A stretch of DNA of 64,000 bases from Lineus longissimus. Taxonomy: Eukaryota > Nemertea > Pilidiophora > Heteronemertea > Lineidae. The stretch spans positions 126,001-190,000 of the forward strand of contig NW_027020281.1 in the NCBI RefSeq assembly GCF_910592395.1, in the 5' to 3' direction. Position numbers and translations under genes: made by a program. This document shows positions 34,252 to 44,496 of this stretch, one piece after another. Below the pieces are notes generated by a model. The model searched no databases, had not been told where the DNA came from, and saw only the letters and a program-made list of their open reading frames with translations. Position 1 is the stretch's first letter. Each line of letters opens with the position of its first letter.

Positions 34252-34804
34252 GTAAGTTGACAAGGAAAGTTCACCAACTGATCGGGAGATGTCATGGTTG
34301 TTCCATTCAAACTCTTTACCAGAAAAAAGCCCTCTCCCCTTTCCTCATATTCTATCTCCTCCTCTTCCTATCCTCCCCTACCACTCCAACCTCTCCGGGC
34401 CAATTCCCATGCCTCATATTTTTTCCCCTTTCCCGACATTGTCTCTCGCTCTCCAACGGCCCCAGGCGAATTAAACCTTCCCAGCCTTCTCGATGTGGGC
34501 GGAGGGGGGGGATAAATGACCCTTATGACAAGCAGCTCCTCATGGTAATCGTTTAGTGCAACCCCCGAGGTGCAACCGTAAAAAAGCAAGACGCGCCTAA
34601 ATATTCGGAAAGGGAAAGACAAGGCGAGAGAATTGAGAGGGTGGAGGGCCTGGGTGGGGGAGGGAGAGTTGGCACTAGAGACATCTCGTCATAGTGCCAA
34701 AGTCTCGTAATGAAAGTATTTCTTGAGAATCATCTTATCATGCTTATTGCTCTGATGGTTCAAACATGAAAGACATTACAGAATCAGCGATTCACTTTTT
34801 TTAG

Positions 34805-34886
34805 GATGTGGGCAGCCAGCAACAAATGAAGGAGATGGACAGCAGGCAACAAATGACTTATCATTTCGAAGAAACTGCCGAGAAAG
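34805..34886 (+). CDS. Small Gln-rich exon, phase 0-1 (pair A, second half)
   Basis: Acceptor TTTTTTTAG, donor AAAG|GTGAGG. Encodes DVGSQQQMKEMDSRQQ and ends FEETAEK. The ending matches the exon at 37055 (LEETTEK), so the two exon pairs A and B are duplicates. Confidence 0.7.
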
Positions 34887-35193
34887 GTGAGGTCACTTCT
34901 ACCTAATTCACAAAAAAACGCCAGCAGGAGGGGGGGGCAGGGAGCAAATCATATGTCGACCCAAACAGGTCCAGGATCTTTCGATGATAATGCCTTTGAT
35001 GAGAAACGCACGGGGAGAAAGACAGGCTACTGCATGGTGACATGCAAGATATTCTTTCCTGTAGCTAATTTAGCTCTCGATAAGTTGTTTCTGATATCCG
35101 CTAGTCAAAGATAGATAAAAACGAGAGGGCGAACAAAATTACTGATTGCGGGAAATTTCATGTCTCTCAAAATTGTGGTGTGTTTTTTTTCAG

Positions 35194-35264
35194 TTTATGC
35201 TGTAATGCAGCCAGTTGTTGTGGATTTGTGTAGGAGCTCTGACGGTTCTTCTTTAGAGACTGAT
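35194..35264 (+). CDS. Small exon, phase 1-0 (pair B, first half)
   Basis: Acceptor TTTTTTTTCAG, donor GAT|GTAAGT. Encodes YAVMQPVVVDLCRSSDGSSL plus ETD; paralogue of 34184. Confidence 0.7.
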
Positions 35265-36049
35265 GTAAGTATGTTACTTTGCTCTGCCCCACCGCAATTC
35301 TACAAATTGAGGGGTCAAAAGAGCATGCGTTCCCCTTTGAATCATAAAGTGCCCAAAAAAGTATTTTGCATTTACTAGGTCGTAGTAGGTAACAAAGTAA
35401 TCTTCACTTCTACTCTGCTGAACACATCAACGCTATTTAGAATCCACAAACCTTAACCCTTTCTCGAAATATGTATCAATAATGTGACAAATGTTACAAT
35501 CGGATGACATTAAAACTACTAACTGGCTCCACTATTTTAGACATACATAGCACTCTTCCTTAATATATTGACTTCAGGAGCATTCCATTTTATAAACATG
35601 TGGTAGGCCTATTCATCTCCAATCTCTCCTGAATTACAATGGGCACAAAATCGTGCAGTTCGATCTCTCTTTCTCAATATCAAAACAAAACGCGTGTAAT
35701 AGCCATACAATATCATCCCTTATTTTGGTGACCAGATGGAATTAGAGAGGTTGATCTGAGAACGAAAACGAATTCAGCTACGAGCACCAAAATCAAAATG
35801 GCTCATAACCAAATTATGAAGTCGCATTCCACATTAATATAAGTACCGGTACACCTACAGCGCGAGGGCTTATCAATATGGTGAAACGTCAAATCGCTTC
35901 CTTCCTAGATTGTCTGGAACCGGTGCTAATCGACCTCGTACTGTAAAATCCACTTTGTCTCGCACTTCCAAATCCTCACCCTGGGTTACTGAGTACTCAA
36001 AGGCCTAGCAGACCCCTATTATAAGATCTGGGTAGATTTTATTTTGCAG
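35265..36049. other. Intron
   Basis: AT-rich, no recognised element. The last 110 bp share sequence with 2150-2270. Confidence 0.5.
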
Positions 36050-36142
36050 AATACAAACCTTGTGAATACAAGAAGGTATACCCATCAAATAACATCCACC
36101 CAGTTGCTCGAAACTGATGCCAATCACACCTCAAGCAACCAG
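36050..36142 (+). CDS. Candidate small exon, phase 0-0
   Basis: Acceptor TATTTTGCAG; the donor would be CAG|GTTCAA, a weak site but the same type as CAG|GTTCGT at 39421. Encodes NTNLVNTRRYTHQITSTQLL and an NHTSSNQ end. The ITST motif recurs in the next exon. Phase fits on both sides. It may be skipped without breaking the frame. Confidence 0.45.
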
Positions 36143-36289
36143 GTTCAAAACTTGGAAGTGTCGAGACAGAGTGATTTCTACAGTACGTCGTTCTCGTTCT
36201 CGGAAAACATCTTAATGCCTCCATTTCTGGATATTCTTGCATGAATGAACCTTGATTGTGTAAAACCGAAACCTTGTTCACTTCTTCAG

Positions 36290-36451
36290 GTTATATATCC
36301 AATTGTCACCTCTACCCATGCCAAAAGACAATGCGGAAGTGAAGACTGTACCATCGATTGTCCGATCATCACCTCTACCCCTGCCAAAGGACAATGCGGA
36401 AGTAATGAATTTACCATCGATACAACAGCTAACAAGGCCTTTTGCAATCAG
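36290..36451 (+). CDS. Cys-containing exon with internal duplication, phase 0-0
   Basis: Acceptor CACTTCTTCAG, donor CAATCAG|GTAACT. 54 codons made of two copies of a unit: VTSTHAKRQCGSEDCTID and ITSTPAKGQCGSNEFTID. No known domain; the paired cysteines do not form a standard zinc site by themselves. Confidence 0.65.
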
Positions 36452-37054
36452 GTAACTGTTTAGATTACAAGCAACGAGCTGTGCGAGATAGAGACCTTCG
36501 CGCACAAACGGAATAGGTTATTTGTGACAAATAATCCCTTGGCCAGATCCACACTCTATTCCCTTTACAAGAATGCTCTTTATAGGATTTAACCGTTTAG
36601 GCCATAGGACGAATCTGAAAAAGCTGCTAGAAATTGTTTAGGCCAACACACTCAGGGACCACCTGAAAATTGGTGTGTAGGATAATTGAGGGGTGCCCTT
36701 TCTGAATATAAGTTTTTCTAGTTCGTAAATGTTCACATTTACGGTAAATTAACCCCTTTCTTGACGGGGCGCTCAAAAACCGATACTAAGTTCTTTAGAC
36801 TATTCCTTAGCCCTTTTCTGCACCAAAACACAATACATGATGGTCAGTAAGTTGTACAGCTAATTGCAGATGAACATTTATGTTATTTTAGACTAGTTGC
36901 TTAGTGTGCATTCTTGTAAAGGGAATGATGTTTCTTTTTACACGGAGTACGCAGGCGGGACTGAAATGTGTAAAACTCAAATCCATCTCCTGCATGTCTA
37001 CTTTCCACGGGTTCACCTTAACCTTTCCCAATTAAGTATGTTAATTTATTTCAG
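36452..37054. other. Intron
   Basis: Nothing recognised beyond ordinary AT-rich sequence. Confidence 0.5.
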
Positions 37055-37106
37055 GACGAGAGTAGCCGACTGATGGCATGTATCTTGGAGGAAACCACGG
37101 AGAAAG
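37055..37106 (+). CDS. Small exon, phase 0-1 (pair B, second half)
   Basis: Acceptor TTATTTCAG, donor AAAG|GTATGT. Encodes DESSRLMACILEETTEK; paralogue of 34805. Confidence 0.65.
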
Positions 37107-37299
37107 GTATGTTTTCAGTTGTTACCAGCTTGATATATTTTATGTTCACGGGGTAACATATTGTATCCCCAGGTCTCAAGCAACACTAGCCTACATCTGA
37201 AATAGGGACTACACTACGATTGGTCCATGGAAAAGACAAGCATCTTTCCACACGTCACTTAGTCAGCATGATCCTAACATAAAAACATTACCATTTCAG

Positions 37300-39420
37300 A
37301 TACTTACACGTGCGGGGGATGCAAGAGAACCTTTAACGACTTAGATAGATTCATAGCACACAAGCATACGCTGTGTAGGGGTGATAGCAAAAACGTTCCA
37401 AGTATTGTCTTGAAAGAAGAGAAGAGCGCTGACGAGGGTACAAGGCAACCAACTCAAGAAAACACGCATCTGCTGTCATGGGTGGAGAGGAGTCAGCCTG
37501 ATGGTCAGGAAGGAATGACAAATCTGCAATTATTTGTGGGAAGAGGCCAGCCAGATGGCCAGGAACGAACTGAGAAAAAAGGTCACACCACTGCAAGTGG
37601 GGGAGATTGTCATGACGACGGAGATTTTGTTTGCATGCGATCCTTCCAGTTGCAAGTGTCATTTGAAGATGAAGATGATTCAATTATTGGGCAAACCGAG
37701 CACGAATCTAATGAGGGGCGTATATTGCAGGAATTAACAGATGAAAATGCAGATCGACACTCAACAAAGGGGGCTGGGGGTCTAGTGCAGGAGCCAACAG
37801 AGGAAGATGCTGATAAAAAATCAACTGTGGGGAGTCTAGTACAGGAGCCAACAAAGGAAGATTCTGATCGACAATCAATTGAGGCGAGTCTAGTGCACGA
37901 GTCAACAGACGGAGATGCCGAACAACAATCAACAGATGGGTCAAAAGATGGGAGTCTAGTGCAGGAGTCAACAGACGGAGATGACGATCGACAATCAACA
38001 GAGGGGTCAAAAGATGGGAGTCTAGTGCAGGAGTCAACAGACGGAGATGACGATCAACAATCAACAGATGGGTCAAAAGATGGGAGTCTAGTGCAGGAGT
38101 CAACAGACGGAGATGCCGAACAACAATCAACAGAGGGGTCAACAGATGGGAGTCTAGTGCAGGAGTCAACAGACGGAGATGACGATCAACAATCAACAGA
38201 TGGGTCAAAAGATGGGAGTCTAGTGCAGGAGTCAACAGACGGAGATGCCGAACAACAATCAACAGAGGGGTCAACAGATGGGAGTCTAGTGCAGGAGTCA
38301 ACAGACGGAGATGACGATCAACAATCAACAGAGGGGTCAACAGATGGGAGTCTAGTGCAGGAGTCAACAGACGGAGATGACGATCAACAATCAACAGAGG
38401 GGTCAAAAGATGGGAGTCTAGTGCAGGAGTCTACAGACGGAGATGACGATCGACAATCAACAGAGGGGTCAAAAGATGGGATTCTGATGCAGGAGTCAAC
38501 AGACGGAGATGACGAAGATGCTGATCAACAATCAACAGAGGGCTCAAAAGATGGGAGTCACGTGCAGGAATCAACAAACGGAGATGACGATCGACAATCA
38601 ACAGATGGGAGTCTAGTGCAGGAGCCAACAGAGGAAGATGCTGATCAACAATCAACAGATGGGAGTCTAGTGGAGGAGCCAACGGAGGAAGATGACGATC
38701 AACAATCAACAGATGGGAGTCTAGTGCAGGAGCCAACAGAGGAAGATGCTGATCAACAATCAACAGATGGGAGTCTAGTGGAGGAGCCAACAGAGGAAGA
38801 TGCTGATCAACAATCAACAGATGGGAGTCTAGTGGAGGAGCTAACGGAGGAAGATGACGATCAACAATCAACAGATGGGAGTCTAGTGGAGGAGCTAACG
38901 GAGGAAGATGACGATCATCAATCAACAGATGGGAGTCTAGTGCAGGAGCCAACAGAGGAAGATGCTGATCAACAATCAACAGATGGGAGTCTAGTGGAGG
39001 AGCTAACGGAGGAAGATGACGATCAACAATCAACAGATGGGAGTCTAGTAGAGGAGCAAACGGAGGAAGATGACGATCAACAATCAGCAGATGGGAGTCT
39101 AGTGCAAGAGTCGATAGATGGAGATGACGATACTCAGGAATCAACAAATGGAGATGCTGATCGACAATCAACAGAAGGAAGTCTAGTGCAGGTGTCGATT
39201 GATGAGGAATCAACAGAGGGAAGCCTATGGCAGGAGCCAGATGATGGGGAACTTGACCGCCAATCGACAGATGGGAGCGAACTGCAGGAATCAAATTCTG
39301 TTGAAGCAGATCATCAATCAACAGAAGGGAGTGATTCAGAAAATTTAATTGACGAGGATGCCGAGAAGAAAAAAGAGTGTGTATCAGGACCAGGCGATGT
39401 AAAATCCAAGTATCCATCAG
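37300..39420 (+). CDS. C2HC zinc finger plus long acidic repeat exon
   Basis: Acceptor CCATTTCAG, donor ATCAG|GTTCGT, phase 1-1, 707 codons. It opens with YTCGGCKRTFNDLDRFIAHK followed by HTLC, a C2HC finger like the N-terminal one of BCL11 proteins. After a linker with the two imperfect units SQPDGQEGM / GQPDGQER comes an acidic Ser/Thr/Asp/Glu/Gln region: first 22-residue units (STDGSKDGSLVQESTDGDDD plus RQ), then 18-residue units (STDGSLVQEPTEEDADQQ), about 30 units in all, ending in degenerate copies. The exon is continuously open. The region is disordered and strongly negative and may act as a spacer or an interaction surface. Copy number is likely to vary between alleles. Confidence 0.85.
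37770..39180. repeat. Coding minisatellite (66-bp and 54-bp units)
   Basis: Tandem units share GGGAGTCTAGTGCAGGAG. The 5' part uses a 66-bp unit and the 3' part a 54-bp unit, both multiples of three, so unit gain or loss keeps the frame. Some neighbouring unit pairs are identical (38090-38300), showing recent expansion by unequal exchange. Confidence 0.95.
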
Positions 39421-39634
39421 GTTCGTATTAATGTCCACTTACAGAAATTGAACTTTACGCTCTTGGAAGTTTTTGGAACTATCTGATCTTCCTTTACCAG
39501 AATCTCAGCAACTGATTTTAAAGATGCAGGAAGACATAGGGAATGGTGTTTGGAAATATCGAAACCACGATAAATTAGAATGACTGCTGCATACTACCTC
39601 TCAAAATCTCGAAAGTGAATAATTCTCTTTGCAG

Positions 39635-40958
39635 TGACGGTTCCTGGGTTTCGTAGAAAAGAAGATGGTTCCAGAAACTACGATAGACGTCATGCATGTT
39701 ATTACTGTGGACGGTTGGTGGCAAAGATACGAAGGCATTTAGAACAGTGTCATGGAGATGAGGTGGAGGTTATTCGCATCCTTGCATTAAATGACAAGCA
39801 AAGAGCGTCTAAAGAGATTGAAAGGATTCGTTTGAAAGGAAATTTTAATCATAATATCAATGTGCTGCACTTAGGGGAAGGTGAACTCATAGTCTCGAGG
39901 CGTCCAAGTGGTAGGCGCAATGCTGATGAATATCTGCCATGTGTCCACTGCTTGGTATTCCTCCATCAGGATGAAGTGTGCAGGCATGCAAAGATATGCC
40001 AGTTCAATCCGGGCTCAGCTGCCGCGGCTGCCGATGATGACATAGATGATGACGATGCCAATGACAACGACACTCACCAAGACCGTGTGCAGTCATCAAA
40101 GGTGCAAAGTCGTATTTTCCTGGATGCTGCAACAATTGGAAATGACGGTAGTGCGGCCGAATGGTGTCAGCTTAAGGAAGCGGTTATCTATCAGATGCGA
40201 CATGACACTGTGGTATCGATAATTGAAAAAGATTCCCTCATAATGAAGTTTGGGGTGATCTTGCTGAACAAACTTGGTCACAAAAAGCGAAACATCATAT
40301 CTCAGCGTCTGCGTCAGCTAGGGAGATTCCTTATTGCCTTCCGTACATTACACAATGACAACTTCATCTCCCTATCTGAAATATTATGTGGGAAACATTT
40401 TGATGTCGCAGTGAAAGCAACTAGGGAGCTTTGTTGCGTGAGTAAGGAGACAACAATGACTGGTGTAAATCTATTGGACAGTCCGAGCATTGGTCTCCAC
40501 ATCGGACATACGCTGAGGAAGTGTGCGCTGGTGAAACACGGTATTGGGTTAAGGAGAATGGACAATGCCATGGTTGACGAAGCTCAAGTATTCCTCCAGT
40601 TGTTTAATGCCGAGTGGACTGAATTAGTATCATCTCATGCACTACAGAGTCTCAAGGAACGTAAATACAACAGCGTTGAACTGATTCCTATTACTGCCGA
40701 TTTAATTAAGCTGCGTGGGCATCTTCAAAAGATTTTGCCTGAACTTGAGACAGATCTCCAGCAGAACACATCACCAGCTTCATGGCGAAAACTCGCGGAG
40801 GTCGTATTTTCAATCGTGACATTGTTTAACAAGCGGAGAGGCGGTGAGGTCGCAAGGATGCACCTATCATGCTTTGTTGAGAGGCCAAAGTGGAAGGAAC
40901 ATCGAAACGAAGACATCCTATTATCACTCTCTGCACTTGAACTGAGGCTGATGGACAG
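39635..40958 (+). CDS. Zinc fingers and N-terminal part of tyrosine-recombinase-like core
   Basis: Acceptor CTCTTTGCAG (phase 1), donor GACAG|GTAAGC (phase 2), about 441 codons. Near the start HACYYCGRLVAKIRRHLEQC plus H forms a C2H2 finger (C-x2-C-x9-H-x4-H), and LPCVHCLVFLHQDEVCRHAK plus IC forms a C2HC finger. An Asp-rich linker follows, then a helical region comparable to the core-binding domain of tyrosine recombinases. The end carries NKRRGGEVARMHL; the Arg three residues before Glu (codon 40837-40839) sits where integrases have their first catalytic Arg (xRxxE). I recognise the layout as that of uncharacterised fish and invertebrate proteins, not a named gene. Confidence 0.85.
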
Positions 40959-41520
40959 GTAAGCGTTTTTCGTCACAAGCACATAGACCCTCTAAAAGAA
41001 TAGACATGCAACTAGGCTGTATCGGCCACGTGACCAACCCAAGCACACTTGCTGATGTTTCCGAGGGGTGTTTTGCACCGTGAGTTTCCACGCATGATGT
41101 TTGTGTTTTTTTAACAATGTTTGTCTCGCTCGCTAGTATTCGTCTGATCATTTTCTTTTGCAAGTTCATTATGACTTTGCTCAATTTTTCGCGGTTTTGA
41201 CAAAAATGATACCTTTTTTGTTCCCTAAAGAGAACGCAGAAAAACATCAAATCGTCCTGGAAAAGTCCCAAACGCTGTCACCAAATTTCACCTACAAAAT
41301 CTCTTATTTTTCTGCACAAATGATTAGCATAACCAATCACAGTCTAATTTATTTACCCTACAACTGGGTCATTATCGAATTACTATGGCAATTTTAAATA
41401 ACACAATCGCAAAAATTATCTACCCTACTATTGGTAGAGCGATTATCGAATTGCGATGGCAACATTATTCCTCCGATACCGTAGATAATATGTAATTCAT
41501 GTTGTACTCTTTTCTTACAG

Positions 41521-41692
41521 CTTAGACATGGTCCAATTACCCGGAAAGCGTAACAGAAAAGTGCCGTTACTCCTCAAGCCGGACTGGATAAGAGCGATGC
41601 AGCTTCTTGTTGAAAAGCGAACCGAATGCGGTGTTGACAGTGAATATTTCTTTGCGATTCCTGGAGCAAAGTCGTATCTATCACCTTGGAAG
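41521..41692 (+). CDS. Recombinase-like core, beta-hairpin exon
   Basis: Acceptor TTTCTTACAG (phase 2), donor GGAAG|GTAAGA (phase 0). The start SLDMVQLPGKRNRKVPLLLK fits the beta-2/beta-3 hairpin of tyrosine recombinases, in which a Lys contacts the scissile site (GKGNKxRxVPL type). The rest, FFAIPGAKSYLSPW, matches the loop leading to the next helix. The Ser codon is made across the splice (AG+C). Confidence 0.8.
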
Positions 41693-43012
41693 GTAAGAAG
41701 CAGTTTTCATTATATTCAAAACCAACAAATGGTTTTCGAATCAATAGAGGGTCCACCTAATGCTTGGTCTTGTGGATCCCCCTTGTATGAGGCGCCATGT
41801 GGGAATTAAATTATTTGACGTAATTATTTGAAATAAGCAAATTATATCGAAATAAATGAGTGAACCAAGTCAAGATTATTTCCAAACCATAAATTTGCTT
41901 ATTCAATTGTATTCAAACCATTTACTGTTCCTATCGATATTGTTTCAAACAATGAATTTGCTCTCTTTTGATTATATTCATCCAATAAAACAACGTAACT
42001 TTATTGTTTTCAAATAATACATTTTCTGAATATCCGTGGTTTCAAATAATCAAACTGTCTCGAAATGATGGTTTGTTAAATAATCAAAATTAAAAAAGTC
42101 ATGGTTTCTCAAACCAGGAAATTGTCCATTGCATTGGATGATAAACAATCACGCACAAAATCATTATTTCCAAACCATCACTTTAACAAACTGATCGTTT
42201 CAAATCATGAAAGTATGCACGAAATTATTTGTATACAATCTAATTGTACTCATCTAATGTTGATTATTTGCATCCCAGCAACGTTTTTTCAAACCATGAA
42301 AACGCGAACTCTGATTGTTTCCATCCAATCACTTTCAAAAGTCATTGTTTCCATCCAAGCAAAACTACGTTCATGGTATGCGCACATGGTTTGCGCAGTA
42401 GACGGGTTTTAGGTCTCGTTAGGGAGTTTTTCCCAAATGTACGCGATGATGACGTCGTACATTTGGGAAAAACTCCTGTTTGTCACCAGTGGTGATGGTG
42501 ATATCGCCCCATGATACGAGTGACGTGATTGGTCCCTCGAGTCGGGATAAGTTGTGTTTGTCACGTCATCTTACATCATGTTATGTGTCCATCAACGTCA
42601 CCCTCCCTCAGTAGAAAGGACTGACCTGGAAAACCTCAGGTACCACAAACATTTGCCATATGAAAAGTACACGCTTTGTTTAGTTTGTCCCTTTTAAAGT
42701 ACACTTTGACTTCGGTCGTCATAACATAACCATAACAACTGAAAACGATTTCGCAACAACGTTTGGTCACCAACACCTACTCATTATTCTTACAGGGTTG
42801 CATTACATAGCACCTAACTAAAGAGCCCTGTAGATACACGTGACAAGGGTGTCATTTGAATATTCTAGGATCCTAGGTAACTCCTTAATCTAGGCCTACC
42901 TACACATAATTTTCCCTCCATCAACTCTAGATTTAGTAAGTACTAGTATGTTTGCGCGGACTAGTGATTGTTTATGGATTAAGAAGACAAACCTTATCAT
43001 TGTCTCTTGCAG
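41693..43012. other. Intron with degenerate AT repeats and a perfect hairpin
   Basis: 41810-42370 is made of loose repeats of TTTCAAAC(A/C)AT-like motifs. A perfect 21-bp hairpin lies at 42423-42476. No exon is seen. Confidence 0.6.
42423..42476. repeat. Perfect 21-bp inverted repeat, 12-nt loop
   Basis: GGAGTTTTTCCCAAATGTAC plus G at 42423-42443 is exactly complementary to 42456-42476; the loop is CGATGATGACGT. Could be a transposon remnant or fold in the intron RNA. Confidence 0.9.
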
Positions 43013-43105
43013 GTACTGAATAATCATGCGAAATTGGCAGAATGCTCAAGACCTGATCTCATATCAACAACGAAGCTGAGAAAATACACCGCAACTGTCA
43101 CGCAG
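43013..43105 (+). CDS. Recombinase-like core, second Arg exon
   Basis: Acceptor TCTCTTGCAG, donor ACGCAG|GTAAGC, phase 0-0, 31 codons. LISTTKLRKYTATVTQ corresponds to the HxxR box of tyrosine recombinases. The Arg (43079-43081) is present; the His position holds Thr, a substitution seen in some family members. Confidence 0.8.
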
Positions 43106-43320
43106 GTAAGCAAAAAGAAACGATTTCTAAAGAACATGGGGATATGAATTATGATTAAGTCATGTTCCCCGTTTCATTACGTTATGACGACTTTACCGTT
43201 ATTATAGTTTGCCAATGATACAGTCAATTGTCTACTGGGTGAAATTGACCGTTGTAGATGATCCAGTAAATTTTCTACTCGTATACTCGGTGAAATTGAC
43301 AATTGGATATCTTCTTACAG

Positions 43321-43516
43321 ATACTAGGATTACAACCTGGAGAGTTGGAGTGGCTGGGAAACCATCTAGGCCATACCGTGGAGGTTCACAAGGATTCGTA
43401 TCGCTTGCACGAATCGACGATTGAAATGGCGAAGGTATCCAAGGTTCTTTTGGCCATTGAAAACGGTACAGCGGGAAATTTCCAGGGAAAATCATTGAAT
43501 GAGATTCAGCTAGACG
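43321..43516 (+). CDS. Recombinase-like core, LGH and Tyr exon
   Basis: Acceptor TTCTTACAG (phase 0), donor GACG|GTACGT (phase 1). LEWLGNHLGHTVEVHKDSYR carries the LGH histidine (43372-43374) and, nine residues on, the candidate nucleophilic Tyr (43399-43401), the standard spacing of the family. The following helix TIEMAKVSKVLLAIENG is hydrophobic and probably packs on the core. So the Arg-Lys-x-Arg-His-Tyr set is complete except the His of HxxR. Confidence 0.85.
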
Positions 43517-43858
43517 GTACGTTTATACAAGATAATTCAGCCATTTCGTTCGAATGGGAAGAATATCCTATAGGGCACTGCGTTTTTAACCCATTAATAA
43601 TGCATGACACCCTTAGATATGGTCATATCAAAGTCACAGCTCTACCTGGCCCATGTTTTATGCTAAAGACACTTTGTAGGATATTACAGATGTAATCCCT
43701 CAGAGCATCAGCTGCAACCAACAAACAATGATGATCGTCATTTACTGAATTAACTGTAATGTTTTTGGATGCTCAGCAAGAAGCTGTAAATAATGTGTCA
43801 TGTGCCTGCATGCATTGAATAGTGTGTTGTTCGCTTTAAATTTGACAATTCCTTGCAG

Positions 43859-44496
43859 ATGTTGTGTTGCCTGATGGCAGTTTAGACGATGGAAGCATCA
43901 ACGAAGATCCATCCATGACAGAAGGTCTCAATGATTCAAAGGGCAATGGAAAGGTTTCGAAGTGTAGCCGTGCGACTGTGCCAAATGGAAGAAAGACATT
44001 AAAGGGGTGCGAAAAGAACAAGTTGGTGGAAAAGAATAAGAAAGGTCAGCAAAGTTCCGAACACTCTCGTCGTCCAAAACGGAGTACAAAAGAAGTCAAA
44101 TACGATGTAGGTGAAACTGAAGTTTTAGATGATTCCTTCATCGATGCTGATTACAGAGAGGAATCCACCAGTGACTCCAGCAGTGATTCCGGAAATGACA
44201 GCTTACAATCGGAAAATATGCCACCTAAGGTAACCAAAGCTAAAGATTCAAAGTCTGGTAAGAAAACATGGGTTAAATGGTCAAACGGAGAAATTGCTAT
44301 TCTCCAGACTCATTTTCAATGTAATATTAGAAATGACAGAGTTCCCAGAAAGGCTGACGTTGATAAGGTTATGAATAAGTTCCCGGTCTTACAAACACGG
44401 AATTGGGTGCAAATCAAGAGTAAAGTTCAAAATCTGATTAAACGTAAATCAAGTCTTCGTAGTGATATACTGAAAAAGGGATCAGAGAGGCTGTGA
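43859..44496 (+). CDS. C-terminal exon: charged linker and Myb/SANT-like motif
   Basis: Acceptor TTCCTTGCAG (phase 1); runs to TGA at 44494-44496. An acidic start (DVVLPDGSLDDGSINEDPSM), a basic stretch (RRPKRSTKEVKYD), an acidic Ser cluster (STSDSSSDSGNDS), then KTWVKWSNGEIAILQTHF with VPRKADVDKVMNKFP, LQTRNWVQIKSKVQNLIKRK. The tryptophan spacing and helices resemble a Myb/SANT DNA-binding repeat. This is the end of the large gene; the exon is intact. Confidence 0.82.

Larger units (their letters stand above)
1711..44496 (+). other. Composite gene model: SET / disordered exon array / zinc fingers / tyrosine-recombinase-like / SANT-like
   Basis: Thirty-three candidate exons, each bounded by AG acceptors and GT donors, chain together without a phase conflict: 1-2, 2-0, 0-1, then 1-1 from 9694 to 33655, then 1-0, 0-1, 1-0, 0-0, 0-0, 0-1, 1-1, 1-2, 2-0, 0-0, 0-1, 1-stop. 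The summed length leaves one open frame of about 2,960 codons. The N-terminus upstream of the SET core is missing. Known families: KMT5A-like SET enzymes methylate lysines, and tyrosine recombinases cut and rejoin DNA through a tyrosine. The single-gene reading is inferred from order, strand and phase. A SET gene followed by a separate recombinase-like gene remains possible. No promoter, start codon or clear AATAAA signal after 44496 was recognised. Confidence 0.6.

Noticed and set aside
37708-39438. Two long minus-strand open frames (232 and 335 codons) across the acidic repeat exon
   Set aside because: They are antisense translations of a stop-free repeat; the plus frame has the zinc finger, splice sites and phase support.
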